Under the pieces are notes generated by a model that was not told the DNA's origin, searched no databases, and saw only the letters and a program-made list of their open reading frames with translations. From Purshia tridentata (taxonomy: Eukaryota; Streptophyta; Magnoliopsida; Rosales; Rosaceae): a stretch of DNA of 25,366 nucleotides. Below are positions 10,143-18,528 of this stretch, in pieces. The stretch is from the NCBI GenBank assembly GCA_003254885.1, contig QANT01002774.1, positions 1-25,366 of the forward strand. Direction: 5' to 3'. The position numbers and the translations under genes were made by a program. Position 1 is the stretch's first letter; each line of letters opens with the position of its first letter.

Positions 10143-11159
10143 TGACACGCCCCGACCCTCGGGCCCGTGCCTAAACTGCTGAAAACTGACAACTATTCCC
10201 TGTGGGCCCTGTTTCTGAAACATGTGAGCCATGAATATAAAATACTTTATAAAGGAGCAACTGTAATTTTACTAAACAATTCCCATAAAACCAAGTATAA
10301 AACCTTTTACACAAAAAAATAAAACTGTAAAAATAAGTTTTCTGAAACTGCTGCTGGTCCCACTGCCTTGTCTTCTCTCCACTGCCTCCTCGCATTGCTC
10401 AACCTGCAAAAATGAACCCTGCACCCAACCACAGGTGCACCGAGTTTACACACAAACCCGGTAAGCTCACTAGAGCTCGTGTGAGTGAAATCTAACTGAA
10501 ACCTCGAATTAAACTCAATTTAGATAATCAATCAAAATCCACTTTAACGCCTCACGCACAATCAAATCACAATCACAAATCATGAACCTTAACCTGATCA
10601 CTAATCCTCTAAACCAACCCAATTCACTGTCTCAATCTGTAATATCCCAATTATCCTCAATTGACCTCTAACTGAACGATCACCTCGAACAATCCACCAG
10701 ATCCTGACTTAGAATCCCACTAGATTCTCCAATAATTCTTAGAACACACTAAATCCTCAACTAAAACCATTGATACTCCCAAATCTTTTACTTACCTTTA
10801 AATCTCAAATGACCTTAGTTACTCAAACCTCGGTAATCAATTCTCGCCTAAACCTTTAATTCCAAGTTTCTCAATACCTCACTGTTACCCCTTTGAGATT
10901 CCCCAGCTTTAAAACATTTTATAAATCTACTGAAAACTCTTTATAGAAACCCGCGTTTGAAATCCATTTTGCAAACTCTTTGAGAAAACAATAAGGCTGA
11001 TCAAGTCCCAATTTATAAAATAAGAACTGAAAACTCTGATAAATCAATAAAACTAGTCAGGTTCCCAAAATATCAATTAACAACTGAAATTTATAACTCT
11101 CAAAAACTACTGTAAGCTGACAAGAAATGAGAACCATCACCCAATCCACATCCAGCTAA

Positions 11160-11348
11160 CCTGCCGTACATGCGCAGGGCTCACAACCTGCCGTACGCAT
11201 GCAGGGCCAAGAATCCTGCCGTACATGCGCAGGGCCTACGACCTGCCGTACGCATGCAGGGCCAATATCCTGCCGTACATGTGCAGAGCCAGGGTCTGTC
11301 ATACACATGCAGGGCCAACAACTGCCGTACGTGCACGCAGGGCCGCCC
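11160..11348. repeat. Tandem array of seven ~27-bp units inside solo LTR 1
   Basis: Units begin cctgccgtac and end gcaggg(c). Two forms alternate at first, one with acatgcgc and one with gcatgc, giving a dimer of about 55 bp before the pattern degrades rightward. The unit occurs only in copy 1 of this LTR family. The core is partly palindromic (gcatgc, gtac). No spacer uniqueness or leader is seen, so it is not a CRISPR array. In LTRs such arrays can be enhancer-like, but nothing here shows function. Confidence 0.85.
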
Positions 11349-11419
11349 CCAAAGGGCAAAGCATCCCGACACACGGCCCAAAGCCTATGTGTGTGCCGTG
11401 ATGGGTCCCAAAGACCTGT

Positions 11420-11420
11420 N
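11420..11420. other. Undetermined base (N)
   Basis: A single N occurs in gacctgtntgag within solo LTR 1, next to its tandem array. It suggests a consensus ambiguity in a collapsed or hard-to-sequence repeat. Confidence 0.95.
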
Positions 11421-12888
11421 TGAGAAGCTGAACGAGTATCCAATTGGGTGCTCTGAAAACCGTACCAATCCGAAAAGAACATTTTCAGTTCAAATACCAA
11501 AATCCAGATTCCAAACCCTTTTTGATGTGACGATAAAACTAATCAAATTCAAACTTAAAATTTAATCTTTTCTTAAAGAACCAACGTTCCAAAAACTGAT
11601 AAGTAAAATCAAATCTTTAGTTTCATCCAAGAATAAACTGAATTCTCAAAATCAGTTTTCAAAACCAAGATCCATACTAAATTACCTTTAAAAGCAATAA
11701 TCTTTAACCCCGGGAATCCCAATCCTAGTCAAAGGTCTCCACCAGAACTCAGTAATCCTCAACCATAACCACTAATCCTTACTTAGTCCTCGATCAAACC
11801 TTTAAATCCTCGGCAATTCCATTCCAAATTTCGTACCCCTCTTAACTAGTACCAGCAACCAAACAACCAAGCAATCAAAACAGCCAAGTAACTAACTAAC
11901 TGAGAGTTAAAGGATCCTAGGTTCACTCACCGTGACCACGCGAAAAGACTAAACTACCCTTCGTGCCCTTCGTGGCTTCTTTGCACGGATTCTAAAATCC
12001 GGCAGCACAACGGCATCGGAAATGCAATTCCCGAGCCGAGCGCACCCACTGGCTCGGGTGGCTGGCCTGAGGCCAAAAACTACTGAACGGTCACTGGAAC
12101 CCCCACACGCGGCGGGTCCCACGACGGTCAACGGCTAGTCAACGGCGGTCAACCTAGATCGACGGCCAAAAGTGGCCGGAAACTAACGAAAACTGGCCGG
12201 AAAGCCGGCGGCACACCCACGCTCAATCCGCCGCCCACGCCGGTCCAACGGTGCAATCGAACCCACCAACAAGCTGGGCTCGACGAGGGGAGAAGATCTG
12301 GGCAGGTGGGAGGTCGCGTCGTCGCCGGAATAAGGAGATCGCCGACGATGACGCCGACTGTGCACGCTCGGATTCTCGCGTTCTGGGCTGTTCCACGGGG
12401 GGCCGCCACCATGGGAAGGAAGAGGAGGAGCCGGCGAGCACGGGAAGCCAAGGACCAGGCCGGCCGGTCGCCGGACGCGCCCCCACGCGCCGGCGAAAGG
12501 CGAGGCTGGAGAAGAGGTCGCGAGAGGGAGAGAGACAGCGGGAGAGAGGAGAGAGAAAGTGAGGATTTTCTGGATTTTTGGGCTTTTAAAATCACCTTTT
12601 TCAAAATTACCAATGTGTCCTTCTCTTCACACGTCTGTAACTCCCAAACCGTAGCTCCGTTCGACGCGTGCTACGTGTCTACGAACTCGTGAGAATGAGA
12701 CCTTTCCAACAAACCCAAAGTCAATGCGAAAAGTGCTCCCAAACGAAAAGTCAACTTTTTTGCCCCCCTTTTTAAAATCCAACTTTAAAATTTGAAAAAT
12801 GTCCAAAACGCTTTACTTCCAAAATTAAAATCCCGAAAATCTTTAAAAAACTTTTCAAAACAACTTTTGAAAGGTGCGGGGTGTTACA

Positions 12889-13503
12889 AGAGATGTTGGG
12901 AAAATTGTGCAAAGATGTTTTGTTTGCCAAACCGCCAAAGGTCAGTCACAAAAGACTGGACTTTATATGCCTTTACATGTGCCTAATAATATCTAGGAGG
13001 ATTTGTCCATGGATTTTGTGTTAGGACTCCCTAGGATGCAAAGGGGTGTGGACTCTGTGTTTGTAGTTGTTGACAGGTTCTCAAAGATGGCACATTTTAT
13101 TCCATGTCGAACAACTTCAGACACCTCCAACATAGCAAGGCTATTTTTCAGAGAAGTGGTACGATTGCACGGAGTTCCCCATTCCATTACATCTGACTGT
13201 GACACCAAGTTCGTCAGCCACTTTTGGATTACTTTATGGAAGATGTTTGGAACAAGTCTCAACAGAAGTACCACAGCTCATCTCCAAACAGATGGACAAA
13301 CTGAGGTGACCAACCGCACCCTAGGCAACATGCTTAGAAGTATTTGTGGCGAAAAGCTGAAACAATGGGACTACGCCCTCCCATAGGCAGAGTTCAGTTA
13401 CAACAGTGCTGTACACAGTGCAACAGGCAGGTCACCATTTTCCGTAGTTTATACATCTATTCCTAACCATGTTGTTGACCTGGTGAAGTTACCTAAGGGG
13501 CGT
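12889..13503 (+). pseudogene. Chromovirus integrase core, pseudogene
   Basis: This carries the second half of the zinc finger ([10 protein letters not shown]) and the catalytic core. The DDE residues are all visible: Asp of SMDFVLGLP (13012-13014), Asp of TSDCDTKF (13195-13197) and Glu of GQTEVTNRT (13303-13305). [15 protein letters not shown] and TTAHLQTDG are family signatures. Two in-frame TAG codons break it: 12994-12996, in place of a Trp before EDLSMDF, and 13384-13386, in place of Gln before [11 protein letters not shown]. The segment ends at PKG where solo LTR 2 is inserted at 13504. Other residues are well kept, so the nonsense changes are probably late. Confidence 0.9.
13499..13503. 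repeat. Target-site duplication ggcgt of solo LTR 2 (partner at 15309-15313)
   Basis: The five bases ggcgt precede TGTAACAC at 13504 and recur after GTGACA at 15308. Confidence 0.9.
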
Positions 13504-15308
13504 TGTAACACCCCGCACCTTTCAAAAATGGTTTTGAAAAGCTTTTTAAAAGTTTTCAGGATTTTATTTGGAAAGAAAAGTGTTTTGGACGTTTTTCAAA
13601 TTTTAAAGTTTGACTTTTAAAAGGGGCAAAAGTTGACCTTTTGTTCGGGAGGTCTTTTCACGTTGACTTTGGGTTCATTGGAAAGGTCTCGTCCTCACGA
13701 GTTCGTAGACACGTAGCACGCGTCAAACGGAGCTACGGTTTGAAAGTTACGGACGTGTGAAGAGAGGGGCAAGTTGGTAATTTTTGAAAAGTTGGATTTT
13801 TAAAAAGGGCACAGAACCCCAGGAACCCATCAGTTTCTCTCTCCTCTCTCCCGAAAATTCTCTCTTCCTCGCGAGTCTTCTCCCAGCCGCGCCTTTCGCC
13901 GGCGCGTGGGGGCATTGACCCGTGGGACCGCCGTGGACGGCGGATCGAGTGTGGGTGTGCCGCCGGTTTTCCGGCCAGTTTTCGTCAGTTTCCGGCCACT
14001 TTTAGCCGTCGACCCAGGTTTGAGAATCGATCCTCTCAACCTCCTCTACCTGTTTGTGTTGTCCGTTGTTGACGTTAGAGAGTTTGACTTTTGGTAGGTT
14101 GACCACCCTTTGACCACCGCGGGTACCGCCGCGTATGGGGGTTCCAGTGACTTCTTTCAGTGTTTTTGGCCTCGGGACAACCACCCAAGCTTGTGGGTGA
14201 GTTCTTGGACCGTTCTTGTGTTTTTTCGGGGCTGGGCAGCCACCGTGTGTGGTGGTTCCCGCCCGTTTCAGTTGTTAAAGAAACTGTTTGTGAACTCTGT
14301 TGGTTGCTTGTTGGTTGTCTGGTCTTAGCAGGTACACTCGGCACGGGAATTTGTATTTTCGATGCCGTTGTGCTGCCGGATTTTGGAATCCGAGCAAAGG
14401 AGCCACGAAGGGCACGAAGGGTAGTTCAGTCTTTTCGTGCGGAACACTGTGAGTGAACTTAAGATCAATTTATTTCAGTTCAGTTAACTTTCTGGTCCAG
14501 TTAATTTCTTGCCTTGTTTGCTTTGTGTGTTTGGTTGTTGTTTGCTAGTTAAGAGGGGTACGGAAATTAAGGTTGCAGATCTCGAGGTGTTAAAGGTTAT
14601 TTGAGGTTAAAGGCTTAAGTATGAGATTGGAATATCAGTGGGTATCAATTGAGGATTAAGTTGGATTCTAAATAAGGATCAGTGGTTATTGTTCGAGGAT
14701 TAGTGGATCCCAGTTGAAGGATCTAGTTGGATCCCAAGTAAGAATCTTGGGGGTTTGTTTTGAGGTGATTTTCAGTTTAGAGGTTAAATCGAGGATAATT
14801 GAGTATTTCAGCTTGGGACAGTGAATTGATTGGTTAGAGGTTTAATGATCAGGATAAGATTTGTGTTTCTGACTTGAGGCTTGATTGTGTTTTGAGGCTT
14901 AAGATGGATTGTGAATTGAGTATTTTATTGAACTTCTAATTTGAGGTTACAGTTGGATTTCACTCATACGAGCTCTAGTGAGCTTACCGGGTTTGTGTGT
15001 AAACCCGGTGCACCTGTGGTTGGGTGCAGGGTTTGGTTTTGTAGGCTTGCAGGCTGAGGAGACAGTGGAGAGAAGACGAGGCAGTGGGACCAGCAGTGCT
15101 ACAGAAAGTTATTTTACACTGTGATTTTTATGTACAAGATTTTACAGCTTGATTTTATAAATGTGTTTTTGTAAAATTACAGTTGCTTCAGTAAATTACT
15201 TTATTATTCATGGCTCACAGTTTTATAAAAAGGGCCCACAGCTTCAGGAATTAATTTCAGTTTTCAGGTTCAGTTGATGTTCACGTGCCCGAGGGTCGGG
15301 GCGTGACA
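13504..15308 (+). mobile_element. Solo LTR 2, inserted downstream of the chromovirus integrase core
   Basis: The sequence starts TGTAACACCCCGCACC and ends CGAGGGTCGGGGCGTGACA, with a perfect duplication ggcgt at 13499-13503 and 15309-15313. It is homologous to solo LTR 1 in the opposite orientation. A strongly conserved core with gagttcgtagacacgtagca (13699-13718) is followed by CT-rich and then GC-rich stretches with ggcgcgtgggggc. Near its right end is the motif gtgagcttaccgggtttgtg (around 14960-14995), also present in copy 1. No coding capacity is seen. The plus label is a convention, set by the CT-rich block that looks like a transcription start. Confidence 0.88.
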
Positions 15309-15864
15309 GGCGTGGTGTGGCGTGAGTGCGGCAACCAAGCATTTGGCCAAAGAAGTGCAAAATGTGCATGAGGAAGTAAAGAATAAACTGGAGCAAACCA
15401 ATGTCAAATACAAGACAGTCGCTGACAGGCATAGGCAAACTAAGGTGTTCAGAGAGGGCAATTATGTCATGGTGTTCTTGCGAAAAGACAAGTTTCTAGT
15501 GGGCACCTACAACAAACTCAAGCCACGAAAATATGGCCCATTCAAGATCCTGAAGAAGATTAATAACAACACCTACATCATGGACCTGCCAAAAAGCATG
15601 AAGATTTCCAACATTTTCAATGTTGCGGACCTACATGACTACCATGCTGATGATGAGCCTTTGTATCCAGACTATAACTCAGGGTTGAGTTCTTCCGAAG
15701 TGGAGGAGACTGATGTAGAGCGTTTGGCGTTCTAATTTGAGGAAGGACTTGAACGTCAAAAAAGAAGAAAATTATTTCTACTAGACTTTGCTTTTGAGCC
15801 CGAATATAGTCGATTTACATATCAAATCAAAAGGAATCGCGCCACGATTCCAACTCACTACTAA
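15309..15864 (+). pseudogene. Chromovirus integrase C-terminal GPY/F module and tail, pseudogene
   Basis: Following solo LTR 2 and its repeated ggcgt, the frame reads [20 protein letters not shown], then [36 protein letters not shown] and [14 protein letters not shown], the GPY/F module of Ty3/gypsy integrases. It ends with ETDVERLAF and a TAA at 15733-15735. The same frame then stays open for 42 more codons (FEEGLERQKRRKLFLLDFAF…) to a TAA at 15862-15864. The first stop is explainable as CAA to TAA, so the ancestral protein may have had a longer, basic C-terminal tail. No aromatic-cage chromodomain is recognisable in that tail. Confidence 0.82.
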
Positions 15865-16138
15865 TGCCGTGACGCATAGGCCTTTTTGGGTTTTCGGGGT
15901 TGTTTCGGGCCTCAAAACAGGCTTTTAAGTTTCAGTCGAATTTTATTATTTTATTTTTGCTTTCCTAGTCAAGTTAGGGCTTGTGGAACCTATTTAAGCC
16001 AACTTTAGGCTTTTGTGGATCATTATTCTATTTTATAAATCAGAAAACGAGGTATTTCTCTCAAATTTCTTGGTGGATTCCAAAGTGTGTGTGTGTTTTA
16101 GGGTTTTCACTTGAATCCACTATCTTCTTCTTGCGTCA
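15865..16138 (+). repeat. Probable 3' LTR part of the chromovirus
   Basis: This non-coding tract follows the last pol codon and ends at gcgtca (16138), just before satellite sequence. It contains a TATA-like ctatttaag (15988-15996), about 120 bp of CT/GT-rich sequence, a (GT)n run at 16088-16096 and gggttttcac, all in keeping with an LTR. The LTR start cannot be fixed because the partner LTR is outside the window; it could overlap the coding tail. Confidence 0.5.
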
Positions 16139-16708
16139 AAGTATGAACACGAAATTCAAAACACATTATGTGGTTCAATTGGCCTACAACGCTAATACAA
16201 GCAAGTGAAAGTGCTTCCCCATGATTTTCATGCCAAGAGGGCCCGTTCTGGTGCAAATTGGACGAAGTTTGACCAAGTATGCACCGAAATCACGTTTTCG
16301 TACGTTCAAAACACTTCATGTGGTTTATTTGGCCTAGAACGCTAATCTAAACATGAGAAAGTGTTTCCCCATGTCTTTCTAGCCAATCAGGCACGTTATT
16401 AGGAAGAAATTGGACCAAGTATGCATTGAAATGACATCTTCGTGAATTCAAAACACATCATGTGGTTCATTTGGCCTAGAACACTAATCTAAACATGAGA
16501 AAGTGCTTCCCCATGTCTTTCTAGCCAACCAGGCACGTTATTAGGAAGAAATTAGACAAAGTATGCATTCAAATGATGTTTTCATGCATTCAAAACACAT
16601 CATGTGGTCCATTTGGCTTGGAACGCTAATCTAAACATAAGAAAGTGCATCCCCATGACTTTCGTGCCAATAGGCACGTTTTGGTGCTAATTGGACGAAG
16701 TTGGACCA
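16139..16708 (+). repeat. Satellite array A, about four monomers of 140-150 bp, plus orientation
   Basis: Repeated landmarks are ttcaaaacac(a/t)tcatgtgg, cctagaacgctaatctaaac and gagaaagtgcttccccatg. Spacing is about 140 bp between the middle units, shorter than the 150 bp typical of array B, because two of them are the subtype reading attaggaagaaattgg. The left edge is cut by the chromovirus end and the first unit lacks some bases there. The right edge is interrupted by solo LTR 3. Confidence 0.88.
16704..16708. repeat. Target-site duplication gacca of solo LTR 3 (partner at 18529-18533)
   Basis: The five bases gacca, part of the satellite consensus ttggaccaagtatgc, precede TGTAAG at 16709 and recur after ATTACA at 18528. 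Confidence 0.9.
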
Positions 16709-18528
16709 TGTAAGACCTCGTACTTTTCCAAAGTTTGTTTAGAAAAGTTTTTAAAGAATTTTGGGATTTTATTTGAAAAGTAAAGTATTTTTGGGGGTTT
16801 TTCAATTTTAAAGTTAATTTTAAACTTGTGCAAAAGTTGACTTTTTGTTCAACCAATGTTTTAGTTTTGACTTTGGGTCCGTTGGAAAGGTCTCGTTCTC
16901 ACGAGTTCGTAGACACGAAGCATGGGTGAAACGGAGCTATGGTTTGGAAGTTACGGACGTGTGAAGCGAGTGGCAAACTTGTAATTTTGAAAAGTTGGAA
17001 GTTTAAAAACCCAAAAGTCAGTTTTCTCCCTCAGTTTCTCTCTCCTCTCTCCTGCACTCTCTTTCTCTCTCTCGCGCATCTCCCTCCAGCTACCACTGTC
17101 ATCGGCGCGTGGGGGCCCGTCCAGCAGCGGTTGAGGCTGGGTTTTGGCTTGCCTTGATCGTCTTCCTCCTCTCCACCTTCTTCTGGTCTCAATTCAACCT
17201 AGAAGCGTTTGAAAACCCGAGATCCAGCCAGTGTACAGTCGGTGTCGTCAACGTTGACTCGTCGATTTCGGCGATGGTGCAACCTCCCCTTTGTCCAGAT
17301 CTCTTCCTCTTGTCGAGCTCGTCATGTTGGTAGGTTCGATCGAGTCGTTGGACTGTCGTACGCGAAGAATCAAAGCCGTGAAGGCCGCAGCTTCTCCGGT
17401 GAAATTCCGGCATTTTCGGCCACCTTTTTCGTCAAGTGAGGTATGGTTTTCGATCCCCTTGACCTCCTCTTCGTTTCTATGTGCTTGGTTTTAGCTAAAA
17501 GCCATGTTTGTGAATTACCTAGGTTGGGTAGCCACAACCACCACGGCTTTGCCGAGCATGGTGGTCATGTTGGGTGATTTTCGGTATTGTTCAGCCTCCC
17601 CAGAGCCTAGCAGGGCCTTTTCCAAGCTTGGGTGAGTTTCTATAATTTTTTGTTTGGTTTGAGGGGCCGGGCAGCCATCTTGTGTGGAGATTGCCACCTG
17701 TTTCAATTGTTTAACAACCTTTTTGTGAACCCTGTGTGTTTACTTGAACCTTGGCTCGAGAATTTCTATTTTCAATGTCGTTGTGCTGCCGAATTTTAGA
17801 ATCCGAGCAAAGACACCGTGAAGGACAGCTTAAGTTCAGTTACTTGTCTATTTGACTTGCTTGTTTGCTGTTTGCTAGTTAAGTGGGTACAGAATAGAAT
17901 TGGAGATCCTGAAGGTTTAAAGGTTATTTGAAGTTAAAGGATTAAGTGAGAATCGTTTATCGTGGTTCTGAGTACCAGAGGTTTTTATTGGGGTTCTTTT
18001 GGTGTTGATGATGATTATGTTTGTTTCAGGATTAATTAGGCATTACTGATTATTGTGGATTTTAATGGTGTTGAGAATTAGTGAATTTATATTGGATTAG
18101 TTGTATTTGAGGATTTTGTGACCAAGTTGAGGTGTATGATTTTACTTGAGGTATTTGATTGTTGGTTTATGGATTATTTATTTTGGTGTTGAAAGTTTAT
18201 AATTTCTATTTGAGGAATTATTGGATATTAAATTTCTTGTTGAGGTTTACAGTAAGTTTCACTGGGTTTGTGTTTAAACCTGGTGCACCATTGGTTCGGT
18301 GTAGGGTGTTGTTTTGCAGGTTAAGCAGACTGATGAGACAGTGGAGAAAAGACGGGGTAGTGGGACCACTTTTAAAAAGAACTTGGCTTGTACAAATGTT
18401 TTTGTGAAACACAGTTAATTTAAATAAATTGTTTTATGTTCATCGGTCATAGTTTCAGAAAAAGGCTCAAAGACCTAAAGGTTTCAGTTTTTATGTTTTT
18501 TCACGTTCCCGAGGCTCGGGGCATTACA
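16709..18528 (+). mobile_element. Solo LTR 3, inserted in the satellite array
   Basis: The sequence starts TGTAAGACCTCGTAC and ends GAGGCTCGGGGCATTACA, with a perfect duplication gacca at 16704-16708 and 18529-18533. Both flanks are satellite monomer sequence, so the insertion interrupted the array. It is the same family as the other two, recognisable by the core at about 16884-16966 (ctcacgagttcgtagacacg and acggacgtgtgaag). It differs more from copies 1 and 2 than they do from each other, including in its termini, and is therefore likely the oldest or from a different subfamily. No coding content is seen. Confidence 0.86.

Larger units (their letters stand above)
10143..12888 (-). mobile_element. 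Solo LTR 1 (long variant), inserted in the chromovirus integrase
   Basis: The sequence starts TGACACGCCCCGACCCTCGG and ends GGTGCGGGGTGTTACA, with a perfect 5-bp duplication agaga at 10138-10142 and 12889-12893. It is the reverse complement of the same family as 13504-15308. TG...CA ends, 5-bp duplication, absence of gag/pol and length identify a solo LTR left by recombination between two LTRs of a Ty3/gypsy element. The end motifs resemble LTRs of the Tekay/Del group, which is an inference. It is about 940 bp longer than its sisters; the extra sequence lies between about 10800 and 11750 and includes a 27-bp tandem array. A GC-rich segment (12000-12500) corresponds to the U5-like region. Open frames in it look fortuitous. 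One undetermined base (N) is at 11420. Confidence 0.87.
8807..16138 (+). mobile_element. Decayed Ty3/gypsy chromovirus, RT through 3' end, split by two solo LTRs
   Basis: Plus-strand pieces line up in pol order: RT and RNase H (8811-9840), integrase zinc-finger part (9868-10142), integrase core (12889-13503), and integrase C-terminal GPY/F module with tail (15309-15864). They are followed by a non-coding LTR-like end. The interruptions are the 2746-bp and 1805-bp solo LTRs. The left end is cut by the Tat insertion, so gag, protease and the RT start are missing. The right end runs into satellite repeats at about 16138 (…gcgtca|aagtatg). RT and integrase wording fits plant chromoviruses (CRM/Reina/Tekay group); no classical chromodomain is visible. 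The short tail after GPY/F is compatible with CRM or Reina, but the clade is not settled. Confidence 0.82.

Noticed and set aside
11160..11348. CRISPR-like repeat array
   Set aside because: Units are directly adjacent without unique spacers, and the locus is a plant LTR.
12149..12613. Arg/Pro/Ser-rich open frames in the GC-rich part of solo LTRs 1 and 2 (also near 13830-14456)
   Set aside because: Overlapping frames on both strands, low-complexity composition, and no conservation of frame between the LTR copies. They result from GC-rich sequence lacking stops.
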